Shown: positions 32,681 through 46,100 of the stretch, one piece after another
Position numbering within the stretch: the stretch's first letter is position 1
How the letters are laid out: every line of letters starts with the position of its first letter
DNA from: Phalacrocorax aristotelis
Lineage: Eukaryota; Chordata; Aves; Suliformes; Phalacrocoracidae
DNA length: 64,000 bases
Reading direction: 5' to 3'
Assembly: GCF_949628215.1 (NCBI RefSeq)
Contig: NW_027441101.1
Span: 7,501-71,500, forward strand
Notes under the pieces: model-generated
Told to the model about the DNA's origin: nothing
Database searches by the model: none
Seen by the model: only the letters and a program-made list of their open reading frames with translations
Translations under genes and position numbers: made by a program

Positions 32681-35600
32681 AGGGAGCCTGACTGAGGTGG
32701 AGATAAAAGCAGCAGAGAGAGGGGAAGAGAGGCAGCAGAAAGAGGGACGAGCAGGACAGAGACCAACAAAGAAGGATGAGGAGCAGGCTGGAAACGCACA
32801 AAGAACCTGGGGCAGGCAGCACGACAGCGAGTGAGGAAAGAAGAATAGGGGCAGAAAGCTGAGCGAGCGAGATGGAGGAAGACAAGAAAAGCAACAAGAA
32901 CAGGGCAGAGAGGGAAGAATGAAGGCCCGGGGACAGGGATCCGAGACAGCCAACGACAGAGGGAAGGGGCCGGGGAGGGAACACCACAAAACAAACCATG
33001 GGGCTACGTGGTACAGATCATGAGAAGGGAGAAAATTAACCATTAGGGACAGGGAGCCAGAGGAAAAAGAAAATACACCAAAAGGGAGATGGAGAGCAAA
33101 AGGAATCGCAATGCGTACAGAAAGAAGAGCGAAACAATTCTAAAACAGGGACATGGGGAAGCCAGAAAGGACAACCGCTACAGGCTACAGGGCAGAGAGG
33201 GAAGAATTAACGATAGACACAGAGAGCTGGGCAGAAAGAGATGGAGAAAGGCTAAAGATCACACGGCCAACAGGGAAGAGAGGGAAGACGTTTAAAAACG
33301 GGGCAAGAAGCCAGAGAGAGGGGGAGAGAGGCAACAATAAAATGGGGACGGGCCACGGGGCAGCGAGGAGGGAACCGATGAATAAGAAAAGGAGGCCAAA
33401 GAGAACACAATGTAGTATGGAAAAAAGGAACAGCGGCCTACGGGGAAGGAGGAATTAAAGATCAGGCACTGGGAGGCAGACAGAGACAAACGAAGAAACA
33501 AGTGAAAAAACCAACAGCAATGGGCTACCAAGACAGAGAGGGAGGAAATTCGGCAATAAAACATAGCAGCAAGGAGCGGGACAGAGAGAGTTGAGGACAA
33601 GCAAACAGCACGGGTCTATGTGAAAGAGAACATGGAATTAGAACACAGAGAGGGAGCCTGTCAGAGGTGGAGATAAAAGCAGCAGAGAGGGGAAGAGAGG
33701 CAGCAGAAAGAGGTAAGAGCAGGACAGAGACCAAGAAAGAACGGTGAGGAGCAGGCTGGAAACGCACAAAGAACCTGGGGCAGGCAGCACAACAGCGAGG
33801 GAGGAAAGAAGAATAGGGGCAGAAAGCTGAACCGAGCAAGATGGAGAAAGACAAGAAAAGCGACAAGAACAGGGCAGAGAGGGAAGAATGAAGCCACGGG
33901 GACAGGGATCCGAGAGAGCCAACGACAGAGGGAAGGGGCCGGGGAGGGAACACCACAAAACAAACCATGGGGCTACGTGGTACAGATCATGAGAAGGGAG
34001 AAAATTAACCATTAGGGACAGGGAGCCAGAGGAAAAAGAAAATACACCAAAAGGGAGATGGAGAGCAAAAGGAATCGCAATGCGTACAGAAAGAAGAACG
34101 AAACATTTCTAAAATAGGAACATGGGGAAGCCAGAAAGGACAAAAGCTACAGGGCAGAGAGGGAAGAATTAACGATAGACACAGAGAGCTGGGCAGAAAG
34201 AGATGGAGAAAGGCTAAAGATCACACGGCCAACAGGGAAGAGAGGGAAGACGTTTAAAAACGGGGCAAGAAGCCAGAGAGAGGGGGAGAGAGGCAACAAT
34301 AAAATGGGGACGGGCCACGGGGCAGCGAGGAGGGAACCGATGAATAAGAAAAGGAGGCCAAAGAGAACACAATGTAGTATGGAAAAAAGGAACAGCGGCC
34401 TACGGGGAAGGAGGAATTAAAGATCAGGCACTGGGAGGCAGACAGAGACAAACGAAGAAACAAGTGAAAAAACCAACAGCAATGGGCTACCAAGACAGAG
34501 AGGGAGGAAATTGGGCAATAAAACATAGCAGCAAGGAGCGGGACAGAGAGAGTTGAGGACAAACAAACAGCACGGGTCTATGTGAAAGAGAACATGGAAT
34601 TAGAACACAGAGAGGGAGCCTGTCAGAGGTGGAGATAAAAGCAGCAGAGAGGGGAAGAGAGGCAGCAGAAAGAGGTAAGAGCAGGACAGAGACCAAGAAA
34701 GAACGGTGAGGAGCAGGCTGGAAACGCACAAAGAACCTGGGGCAGGCAGCACAACAGCGAGGGAGGAAAGAAGACTAGGGGCAGAAAGCTGAACCGAGCG
34801 AGATGGAGAAAGACAAGAAAAGCAACAAGAACAGGGCAGAGAGGAGAGAATGAAGCCACGGGGACAGGGATCCGAGACAGCCAACGACGGAGGGAAGGGG
34901 CCGGGGTAGGGAAGACCTCAAAACAAACCATGGGGCTACGTGGTACAGAGCATGAGCAGGGAGAGAATTAGCCATTAGGGACAGGGAGCCAGAGGAAAAA
35001 GAAAATACACCAAAAAGGAGATGGAGAGCAAAAGGAATCGCAATGCGTACAGAAAGAAGAACGAAACAATTCTAAAATAGGGACATGGGGAAGCCAGAAA
35101 GGACAACCGCTACAGGCTACAGGGCAGAGAGGGAAGAATTAACGATAGACACAGAGAGCTGGGCAGAAAGAGATGGAGAAAGGCTAAAGATCACACGGCC
35201 AAGAGGGAAGACGTTTAAAAACAGGGGCAAGAAGCCAGAGAGGGGGAGAGAGGCAACAATAAAATGGGGACGGGCCACGGGGCAGCGAGGAGGGAACCGA
35301 TGAATAAGAAAAGGAGGCCAAAGAGAACACAATGTAGTATGGAAAAAAGGAACAGCGGCCTACGGGGAAGGAGGAATTAAAGATCAGGCACTGGGAGGCA
35401 GACAGAGACAAACGAAGAAACAAGTGAAAAAACCAACAGCAATGGGCTACCAAGACAGAGAGGGAGGAAATTGGGCAATAAAACATAGCAGCAAGGAGCG
35501 GGACAGAGAGAGTTGAGGACAAACAAACAGCACGGGTCTATGTGAAAGAGAACATGGAATTAGAACACAGAGAGGGAGCCTGTCAGAGGTGGCGATAAAA

Positions 35601-38600
35601 GCAGCAGAGAGGGGAAGAGAGGCAGCAGAAAGAGGTAAGAGCAGGACAGAGACCAAGAAAGAACGGTGAGGAGCAGGCTGGAAACGCACAAAGAACCTGG
35701 GGCAGGCAGCACGACAGCGAGGGAGGAAAGAAGAATGGGGCAGAAAGCTGAAGCGAGCGAGATGGAGAAAGACAAGAAAAGCGACAAGAACAGGGCAGAG
35801 AGGAGAGAATGAAGCCACGGGGACAGGGATCCGAGAGAGCCAACGACGGAGGGAAGGGGCCGGGGAGGGAACACCACAAAACAAACCATGGGGCTACGTG
35901 GTACAGAGCATGAGCAGGGAGAGAATTAACCATTAGGGACAGGGAGCCAGAGGAAAAAGAAAATACACCAAAAGGGAGATGGAGAGCAAAAGGAATCGCA
36001 ATGCGTACAGAAAGAAGAGCGAAACATTTCTAAAATAGGGACATGGGGAAGCCAGAAAGGACAACCGCTACAGGCTACAGGGCAGAGAGGGAAGAATTAA
36101 CGATAGACACAGAGAGCTGGGCAGAAAGAGATGGAGAAAGGCTAAAGATCACACGGCCAACAGGGAAGAGAGGGAAGACGTTTAAAAACAGGGGCAAGAA
36201 GCCAGAGAGAGGGGGAGAGAGGCAACAATAAAATGGGGACGGGCCACGGGGCAGTGAGGAGGGAACCGATGAATAAGAAAAGGAGGCCAAAGAGAACACA
36301 ATGTAGTATGGAAAAAAGGAACAGCGGCCTACGGGGAAGGAGGAATTAAAGATCAGGCACTGGGAGGCAGACAGAGACAAACGAAGAAACAAGTGAAAAA
36401 ACCAACAGCAATGGGCTACCAAGACAGAGAGGGAGGAGACGAGGAAATATAGCAGCAAGGAGCGGGACAGAGAGAGTTGAGGACAAACAAACAGCACGGG
36501 TCTATGTGAAAGAGAACTTGGAATTAGAACACAGAGAGGGAGCCTGTCAGAGGTGGAGATAAAAGCAGCAGAGAGGGGAAGAGAGGCAGCAGAAAGAGGG
36601 AAGAGCAGGACAGAGACCAAGAAAGAACGATGAGGAGCAGGCTGGAAACGCACAAAGAACCTGGGGCAGGCAGCACGACAGCGAGTGAGGAAAGAAGAAT
36701 AGGGGCAGAAAGCTGAGCGAGCGAGATGGAGGAAGACAAGAAAAGCAACAAGAACAGGGCAGAGAGGGAAGAATGAAGCCACGGGGACAGGGAGCCGAGA
36801 GAGCCAACGACGGAGGGAAGGGGCCGGGGAGGGAACACCACAAAACAAACCATGGGGCTACGTGGTACAGAGCATGAGCAGGGAGAGAATTAACCATTAG
36901 GGACAGGGAGCCAGAGGAAAAAGAAAATACACCAAAAGGGAGATGGAGAGCAAAAGGAATCGCAATGCGTACAGAAAGAAGAACGAAACAATTCTAAAAT
37001 AGGGACATGGGGAAGCCAGAAAGGACAACCGCTACAGGCTACAGGGCAGAGAGGGAAGAATTAACGATAGACACAGAGAGCTGGGCAGAAAGAGATGGAG
37101 AAAGGCTAAAGATCACACGGCCAACAGGGAAGAGAGGGAAGACGTTTAAAAACAGGGGCAAGAAGCCAGAGAGAGGGGGAGAGAGGCAACAATAAAATGG
37201 GGACGGGCCACGGGGCAGCGAGGAGGGAACCGATGAATAAGAAAAGGAGGCCAAAGAGAACACAATGTAGTATGGAAAAAAGGAACAGCGGCCTATGGGG
37301 AAGGAGGAATTAAAGATCAGGCACTGGGAGGCAGACAGAGACAAACGAAGAAACAAGTGAAAAAACCAACAGCAATGGGCTACCAAGACAGAGAGGGAGG
37401 AAATTGGGCAATAAAACATAGCAGCAAGGAGCGGGACAGAGAGAGTTGAGGACAAACAAACAGCACGGGTCTATGTGAAAGAGAACTTGGAATTAGAACA
37501 CAGAGAGGGAGCCTGTCAGAGGTGGAGATAAAAGCAGCAGAGAGGGGAAGAGAGGCAGCAGAAAGAGGGAAGAGCAGGACAGAGACCAAGAAAGAACGGT
37601 GAGGAGCAGGCTGGAAACGCACAAAGAACCTGGGGCAGGCAGCACGACAGCGAGTGAGGAAAGAAGACTAGGGGCAGAAAGCTGAACCGAGCAAGATGGA
37701 GAAAGACAAGAAAAGCGACAAGAACAGGGCAGAGAGGAGAGAATGAAGCCACGGGGACAGGGATCCGAGAGAGCCAACGACGGAGGGAAGGGGCCGGGGT
37801 AGGGAAGACCTCAAAACAAACCATGGGGCTACGTGGTACAGAGCATGAGCAGGGAGAGAATTAACCATTAGGGACAGGGAGCCAGAGGAAAAAGAAAATA
37901 CACCAAAAGGGAGATGGAGAGCAAAAGGAATCGCAATGCGTACAGAAAGAAGAGCGAAACATTTCTAAAATAGGGACATGGGGAAGCCAGAAAGGACAAC
38001 CGCTACAGGCTACAGGGCAGAGAGGGAAGAATTAACGATAGACACAGAGAGCTGGGCAGAAAGAGATGGAGAAAGGCTAAAGATCACACGGCCAACAGGG
38101 AAGAGAGGGAAGACGTTTAAAAACAGGGGCAAGAAGCCAGAGAGAGGGGGAGAGAGGCAACAATAAAATGGGGACGGGCCACGGGGCAGTGAGGAGGGAA
38201 CCGATGAATAAGAAAAGGAGGCCAAAGAGAACACAATGTAGTATGGAAAAAAGGAACAGCGGCCTACGGGGAAGGAGGAATTAAAGATCAGGCACTGGGA
38301 GGCAGACAGAGACAAACGAAGAAACAAGTGAAAAAACCAACAGCAATGGGCTACCAAGACAGAGAGGGAGGAGACGAGGAAATATAGCAGCAAGGAGCGG
38401 GACAGAGAGAGTTGAGGACAAACAAACAGCACGGGTCTATGTGAAAGAGAACTTGGAATTAGAACACAGAGAGGGAGCCTGTCAGAGGTGGAGATAAAAG
38501 CAGCAGAGAGGGGAAGAGAGGCAGCAGAAAGAGGGAAGAGCAGGACAGAGACCAAGAAAGAACGATGAGGAGCAGGCTGGAAACGCACAAAGAACCTGGG

Positions 38601-39747
38601 GCAGGCAGCACAACAGCGAGTGAGGAAAGAAGAATAGGGGCAGAAAGCTGAGCGAGCGAGATGGAGAAAGACAAGAAAAGCAACAAGAACAGGGCAGAGA
38701 GGGAAGAATGAAGCCACGGGGACAGGGAGCCGAGAGAGCCAACGACGGAGGGAAGGGGCCGGGGTAGGGAAGACCTCAAAACAAACCATGGGGCTACGTG
38801 GTACAGAGCATGAGCAGGGAGAGAATTAACCATTAGGGACAGGGAGCCAGAGGAAAAAGAAAATACACCAAAAGGGAGATGGAGAGCAAAAGGAATCGCA
38901 ATGCGTACAGAAAGAAGAGCGAAACAATTCTAAAATAGGGACATGGGGAAGCCAGAAAGGACAAAAGCTACAGGCTACAGGGCAGAGAGGGAAGAATTAA
39001 CGAATAGACATGGAGAGCTGGGCGGAAAGAGATGGAGAAAGGCTAAAGATCACACGGCCAACAGGGAAGAGAGGCAGGAAGTTTAAAAACAGGGGCAAGA
39101 AGCCAGAGAGAGGGAGAGAGGCAACAATAAAATGGGGACGGGCCACGGGGCAGCGAGGAGGGAACCGATGAATAAGAAAAGGCGGCCAAAGAGAACACAA
39201 TGTAGTATGGAAAAAAGGAACAGCGGCCTACGGGGAAGGAGGAATTAAAGATCAGGCACTGGGAGGCAGACAGAGACAAACGAAGAAACAAGTGAAAAAA
39301 CCAACAGCAATGGGCTACCAAGACAGAGAGGGAGGAGACGAGGAAATAAAATATAGCAGCAAGGAGCTGGACAGAGAGATGAGGACAAACAAACAGCACG
39401 GGTCTATGTGAAAGAGAACTTGGAACTAGAACACAGAGAGGGAGCCTGTCAGAGGTGGAGATAAAAGCAGCAGAGAGGGGAAGAGAGGCAGCAGAAAGAG
39501 GGAAGAGCAGGACAGAGACTAAGAAAGAATGATGAGGAGCAGGCTGGAAACGCACAAAGAACCTGGGGCAGGCAGCACGACAGCGAGTGAGGAAAGAAGA
39601 ATAGGGGCAGAAAGCTGAGCGAGCGAGATGGAGGAAGACAAGAAAAGCAACAAGAACAGGGCAGAGAGGGAAGAATGAAGCCACGGGGACAGGGATCCGA
39701 GACAGCCAACGACGGAGGGAAGGGGCCGGGGAGGGAACACCACAAAA
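32681..39747 (+). repeat. Higher-order satellite block C (~7.3 units)
   Basis: Landmark CCATGGGGCTACGTGG lies near 32,996, 33,965, 34,928, 35,886, 36,850, 37,821 and 38,786, spacing 958-971 bp. The left part (to about 36.0 kb) matches the start of block D at a constant ~10,493-bp offset, and the right part (from 36.85 kb) matches the end of block B at 10,464 bp. The unit at 34,928-35,886 is short: it lacks 11 bp at CGGCCAAGAGGGAAGACG and reads TTAGCCATTAGGG. Confidence 0.95.
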
Positions 39748-40081
39748 GGTAATTCCGGCAGGGGGAAGATCGCGACCACCGACTCACGGACCACCACCGA
39801 CCCAAGTAACACCACCTACTCAGAAGAGGACAACCGAGCCTGCGCAGTAATTTACATAAGGAACGAGCAAGTTTGTACCAATCAGTAGACAGGACAATAA
39901 TGAATACGTCTGACTACGTAAAATTTTGAGCTATAAATTGTAGGGGAAAGGTGTGTGAGGTACGCACGTTAGGAGGAGCGATCCCCCGTGCATCCGGCGC
40001 CGTGAATAAAGAATGCCTGCTCTTTAATACTAAATTGGTGTTACAGAGTTGTTTCCAATTTTACCACGATTTTTGGTAACA
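39748..40081 (+). mobile_element. Solo LTR-1, copy 3
   Basis: Essentially identical to 21,673-22,006 (offset 18,075) and 29,284-29,617 (offset 10,464), again ending a satellite block at the same base of the unit. Confidence 0.75.
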
Positions 40082-40405
40082 CAGGGAGTCAGACCAAGAG
40101 AGCCAGAGAAAGACAAAATACCGACAGGCTACAGGACAGAGCAGGAGGAATACAAAAAAACGGAGCCAGAGCCAGGCAGAGAGAGGCAGAGAAAGAAAAA
40201 GTAGCCACACGCTACAGGACAGAGAGAGGGAGGACTGAAAAGACAGGGAGGCAGGGAGCCACTCAGAGCGAGATGGAGAAAGAAGGTGCGGGGGGAACGC
40301 AAAAAAAAAATAATTTTGCAGCAGGTAAGGAAAGAGAGGGGGCCAGGGGAGAGACAGGGAGGGCCCAGGACGCACAAGAGAGGCAACAGGGCCCCAGTGG
40401 CCCAG
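40082..40405 (+). repeat. Decayed satellite monomers inside the cassette, copy 3
   Basis: Copy of 22,007-22,330, with the same GGTGCGGGGGG state as copy 1. No gene is seen. Confidence 0.65.
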
Positions 40406-40412
40406 GACTCAC

Positions 40413-40522
40413 CGCAACTCTCGCTCTCAGCGCTGCTGGCACAATTTAGCCGTTCAGATGCTTCTTTCCCCTTCCCTCCTCCCTGCCTCTTCTGCAGCTC
40501 CAGACTCTAGGCCATCCTCCAC
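40413..40522 (-). ncRNA. Candidate exon 3, copy 3
   Basis: Copy of 22,338-22,447 with both splice signals intact. Confidence 0.3.
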
Positions 40523-40702
40523 CTAAAGAGAATACATGGGTGTCTTACAGCTCTTACAAGATGAGGCTTCCTAGGCACGTGGCCTAGCTCGCTCGTGCAC
40601 TACACGCCCGTACCGAACTCCGGGTTATGCGTACAGACCCTGCGGTGCACGTTGGTGGCCTGGCCCGCTGCGGACTATGAAGGGGGATCCTTCCTTCCTC
40701 AC

Positions 40703-40972
40703 CTGCAGGGACAGGCTCTCTCTTGCCTGCGGCAGGAAGGCAGGTGGCAGCCAGAGCGCCTTCAATTTCTTCTTCTTTACCTTTCGTTGGCATCGCCAGC
40801 TTCAGCCGAGGCAGCTCCTGTCCACAGCTGGGAAGGGCTTTGTCTATCCCTTTTCGGCCCCGCGCTGCAAGGACGGCGAGGCCGGGCAGAGAGAAGCCAC
40901 GCAAGCCTGAGACGGCCACAGTCAACGGCATCCCCGGGGGAAGGACAGACAACCACGTCCGCAGCAAGGTCT
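40703..40972 (-). ncRNA. Candidate exon 2, copy 3
   Basis: Copy of 22,628-22,897 with both splice signals and length intact. Confidence 0.35.
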
Positions 40973-41104
40973 CTGGGAGAGGGAAAGAAGAAACAGCGAC
41001 CGTCATTACCGTCGATCGACCTTGACCAAAGCCTCTCCTTCCGCAGGGGCTTCTGGACACACCGCTCCTTCCCCGCGCTACTGCTAAGGGCCCCTGCGCC
41101 GAGG

Positions 41105-42414
41105 GGGAATCCCGTGCGCTTGAGGGCCGGCTCGCTGCCTTCACGACAGGGCCTGGGGGCGGCCTAGGGCCACGCAGCACGCTTCAGAGGAGGTGCCGGA
41201 GCTGGGGGCAGGCGCGCGGGGCGGGGGGGGGGGGCAGGCGCGCGGGGTGGGGGGAGGGGGCAGGCGCGCGGGTCGAAGCAGGCGCGCGGGGCAGGCGGGC
41301 GGGGGGAGCAGGTGCGCGGGGCGAGGCAAGCGCGCGGGGCGGGGGGGGGCAGGCGGGCGGGGGGAGCAGGCGCGCGGGGCGGGGGGGGGCAGGCGGGCGG
41401 GGGGAGCAGGCGCGGGGGGGGGCAGGCGGGCGGGGGGAGCAGGCGCGCGGGGCGGGAGGGGAGGGCAGGCGCGCGGGCAAGGCGGGCCAGGGGAGGCTGA
41501 GGGGGAGCTCCGGTGAGCCGGGGAGGCGGCCATCTTCTGCGCCCTGGGCAGGGGAAAAGAGCATCCTCCTCCTCCCTTCTGTCAGCTCCCGGGTAACTCA
41601 CCGCTTCTCGGGGAGCGGCCGCACCTGGAAGCCCCCAGAAATCAACACGAATCCAACCCCAAAAATACACCTCGCGTACCGCACGCGGCACGGCCGCCCG
41701 GCACCCGAGCGCCGGAACACCGCGCCTCCCGCCGCGCCCCGGCGAACCACGTGACAGGGCCGGCAGCCGCGCGCCACAGGGACTACAGCTCCCGGCACGC
41801 CGCGAGCCCGCCCTCCCCGCTCTCTGACCCTTCGGGGCACCGTTCTTCCCGCCGATGCACCCGGAAGCCCCACCGAGCCCTCAGCACAGCCTCGCTCTCC
41901 CCACAGCCCGCTCCGACCCGGCGCTGCCCCGCCGCAGCCCTCCTCGGGGCTTTACCCGGGACGCAGCCGTCCACCACCCAGCCCCCGCTCACCTCCTCCC
42001 TCGCTACAGTCGCAGCCCGCTGACGCTCGGCCACAGCTCCGCCCCGTCCCGCCCTCGGCTCACACTGGCCCCCCGGAGCAGGGCACCACCCCTTTTCCAG
42101 GTAGGAGCCGGCACCGGCAGCCCCACTGCCCGCACCTGGGGCTCCTCCATCCAGCCCCCGCCCGCAGCTGAGGCACAGCAGCAACGGGGGGCCCCTCCCC
42201 CACCCCCACAGTGCACCACCTTCTCCCCAGGGCTCCATCACAGCCCCCTGCCCCACGCAAAGGGAGCGCAAACGCAGCCCCGAGGGCAAAGGAGAGGGCA
42301 AGTGTTTGCGCAGGCAGCGTGCATGTAACAAGTCCCAGGAGCGATTCGTGGCTCAGGGTCCCCAACGCTCCCCCTGCCCCCAGGCCACCTCGGCCGCCGT
42401 TGCCGGAGCCGCAC
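41105..42414 (-). promoter_or_regulatory. CpG island with promoter motifs, copy 3
   Basis: Copy of 23,030-24,340 with all motifs kept: the ZNF143-class site at 41,782-41,800, the CACGTGAC E-box at 41,748-41,755, the YY1-class word at 41,526-41,536 and the minus-strand donor ending a first exon at 41,602. Confidence 0.7.
41192..41489 (+). repeat. G-rich minisatellite in the CpG island, copy 3
   Basis: Close to copy 1 in length but with different G-run lengths and a substitution (GAGCTGGGGGC near 41,200 against GAGCGGGGGGC). Confidence 0.9.
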
Positions 42415-42955
42415 GGAGCTGGTTTTGGCTAGGATAGTGCTCATTTTCTCCATAGTAGCTAGGAAAGGATAAGTTTTGGATTTATGTTCAAAACAGCGTT
42501 AACAATGTAGAGATGTGCTGAGCACTGCTTCCACAGTCAGAGCCTCTTCTGGTTCTCTCAGTGCCCCACCAGCAAGTAGGCTGGCAGAGGACACAGCTGG
42601 GAAAGCTTTCCCAGCTAACTGACCAAAGGGCTATTCCATACCATTTGACATCACGCTGAGTACATGCAGCTGGGGGAGAAGGGGGAGGCCTTAGGGGCTA
42701 CGGCATTTCACTCCCTAAGTAACCATTACACATGATAGAGCCCTGCTTTCCCAGAGAAGGCTCAACACCTGCCCACCGAAAAGGAGTGTGAATTAATTCC
42801 TTGATTTGCTTCCATGCACAGCTGTTACTCTACCTATTAAACACCCATGAGTTTTCTCACTTTTACCCTTCCAGCTCTCTCCCCCAGCCCACTGAGGGTG
42901 GAGCGAGCAAGCAGCTCCCTGGTGCAGAGTTGCCAGCTGGGGCTAAACCACGGCA
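42415..42955 (+). mobile_element. Solo LTR-2, copy 3
   Basis: Copy of 24,341-24,881 at offset 18,074. It ends directly before the spacer to block D. Confidence 0.8.
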
Positions 42956-43172
42956 CGCGCTTGTCCTGGTTTGGCAGGGAGCGGACGGTCGGTCGCCTGG
43001 CTCCTGGAGCGAGAGGCTGCTGGGCAGAGAGGGAGGCCACCAAAGGTGAGGAGCAGGGCACAGGACAGTAGGAGGAGAGAAGAGAAAAGCGGCATGCGGC
43101 TGGACGGGTTGGGGGGCATGTGTGCGTGTAGTGAGAAGGCACGAGGCAGGGAACAGGATGGCCAGAGAAGGA
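42956..43172 (+). repeat. Cassette right-edge spacer, copy 3
   Basis: Copy of 24,882-25,100 with a small change in the G-run (GGTTGGGGGGCATGTGTGCG near 43,109). Confidence 0.8.
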
Positions 43173-46100
43173 CAGGGAGCCTGACTGAGGTGGAGATAAA
43201 AGCAGCAGAGAGAGGGGAAGAGAGGCAGCAGAAAGAGGGACGAGCAGGACAGAGACCAACAAAGAAGGATGAGGAGCAGGCTGGAAACGCACAAAGAACC
43301 TGGGGCAGGCAGCACGACAGCGAGTGAGGAAAGAAGAATAGGGGCAGAAAGCTGAGCGAGCGAGATGGAGGAAGACAAGAAAAGCAACAAGAACAGGGCA
43401 GAGAGGGAAGAATGAAGGCCCGGGGACAGGGATCCGAGACAGCCAACGACAGAGGGAAGGGGCCGGGGAGGGAACACCACAAAACAAACCATGGGGCTAC
43501 GTGGTACAGAGCATGAGAAGGGAGAAAATTAACCATTAGGGACAGGGAGCCAGAGGAAAAAGAAAATACACCAAAAGGGAGATGGAGAGCAAAAGGAATC
43601 GCAATGCGTACAGAAAGAAGAGCGAAACAATTCTAAAACAGGGACATGGGGAAGCCAGAAAGGACAACCGCTACAGGCTACAGGGCAGAGAGGGAAGAAT
43701 TAACGATAGACACAGAGAGCTGGGCAGAAAGAGATGGAGAAAGGCTAAAGATCACACGGCCAACAGGGAAGAGAGGGAAGACGTTTAAAAACGGGGCAAG
43801 AAGCCAGAGAGAGGGGGAGAGAGGCAACAATAAAATGGGGACGGGCCACGGGGCAGCGAGGAGGGAACCGATGAATAAGAAAAGGAGGCCAAAGAGAACA
43901 CAATGTAGTATGGAAAAAAGGAACAGCGGCCTACGGGGAAGGAGGAATTAAAGATCAGGCACTGGGAGGCAGACAGAGACAAACGAAGAAACAAGTGAAA
44001 AAACCAACAGCAATGGGCTACCAAGACAGAGAGGGAGGAAATTCGGCAATAAAACATAGCAGCAAGGAGCGGGACAGAGAGAGTTGAGGACAAGCAAACA
44101 GCACGGGTCTATGTGAAAGAGAACATGGAATTAGAACACAGAGAGGGAGCCTGTCAGAGGTGGAGATAAAAGCAGCAGAGAGGGGAAGAGAGGCAGCAGA
44201 AAGAGGTAAGAGCAGGACAGAGACCAAGAAAGAACGGTGAGGAGCAGGCTGGAAACGCACAAAGAACCTGGGGCAGGCAGCACAACAGCGAGGGAGGAAA
44301 GAAGAATAGGGGCAGAAAGCTGAACCGAGCAAGATGGAGAAAGACAAGAAAAGCGACAAGAACAGGGCAGAGAGGGAAGAATGAAGCCACGGGGACAGGG
44401 ATCCGAGAGAGCCAACGACAGAGGGAAGGGGCCGGGGAGGGAACACCACAAAACAAACCATGGGGCTACGTGGTACAGAGCATGAGCAGGGAGAGAATTA
44501 ACCATTAGGGACAGGGAGCCAGAGGAAAAAGAAAATACACCAAAAGGGAGATGGAGAGCAAAAGGAATCGCAATGCGTACAGAAAGAAGAACGAAACATT
44601 TCTAAAATAGGAACATGGGGAAGCCAGAAAGGACAAAAGCTACAGGGCAGAGAGGGAAGAATTAACGATAGACACAGAGAGCTGGGCAGAAAGAGATGGA
44701 GAAAGGCTAAAGATCACACGGCCAACAGGGAAGAGAGGGAAGACGTTTAAAAACGGGGCAAGAAGCCAGAGAGAGGGGGAGAGAGGCAACAATAAAATGG
44801 GGACGGGCCACGGGGCAGCGAGGAGGGAACCGATGAATAAGAAAAGGAGGCCAAAGAGAACACAATGTAGTATGGAAAAAAGGAACAGCGGCCTACGGGG
44901 AAGGAGGAATTAAAGATCAGGCACTGGGAGGCAGACAGAGACAAACGAAGAAACAAGTGAAAAAACCAACAGCAATGGGCTACCAAGACAGAGAGGGAGG
45001 AAATTCGGCAATAAAACATAGCAGCAAGGAGCGGGACAGAGAGAGTTGAGGACAAACAAACAGCACGGGTCTATGTGAAAGAGAACATGGAATTAGAACA
45101 CAGAGAGGGAGCCTGTCAGAGGTGGAGATAAAAGCAGCAGAGAGGGGAAGAGAGGCAGCAGAAAGAGGTAAGAGCAGGACAGAGACCAAGAAAGAACGGT
45201 GAGGAGCAGGCTGGAAACGCACAAAGAACCTGGGGCAGGCAGCACAACAGCGAGGGAGGAAAGAAGACTAGGGGCAGAAAGCTGAACCGAGCAAGATGGA
45301 GAAAGACAAGAAAAGCGACAAGAACAGGGCAGAGAGGGAAGAATGAAGCCACGGGGACAGGGATCCGAGACAGCCAACGACGGAGGGAAGGGGCCGGGGT
45401 AGGGAAGACCTCAAAACAAACCATGGGGCTACGTGGTACAGAGCATGAGCAGGGAGAGAATTAGCCATTAGGGACAGGGAGCCAGAGGAAAAAGAAAATA
45501 CACCAAAAAGGAGATGGAGAGCAAAAGGAATCGCAATGCGTACAGAAAGAAGAACGAAACAATTCTAAAATAGGGACATGGGGAAGCCAGAAAGGACAAC
45601 CGCTACAGGCTACAGGGCAGAGAGGGAAGAATTAACGATAGACACAGAGAGCTGGGCAGAAAGAGATGGAGAAAGGCTAAAGATCACACGGCCAAGAGGG
45701 AAGACGTTTAAAAACAGGGGCAAGAAGCCAGAGAGGGGGAGAGAGGCAACAATAAAATGGGGACGGGCCACGGGGCAGCGAGGAGGGAACCGATGAATAA
45801 GAAAAGGAGGCCAAAGAGAACACAATGTAGTATGGAAAAAAGGAACCGCGGCCTACGGGGAAGGAGGAATTAAAGATCAGGCACTGGGAGGCAGACAGAG
45901 ACAAACGAAGAAACAAGTGAAAAAACCAACAGCAATGGGCTACCAAGACAGAGAGGGAGGAAATTGGGCAATAAAACATAGCAGCAAGGAGCGGGACAGA
46001 GAGAGTTGAGGACAAACAAACAGCACGGGTCTATGTGAAAGAGAACATGGAATTAGAACACAGAGAGGGAGCCTGTCAGAGGTGGCGATAAAAGCAGCAG

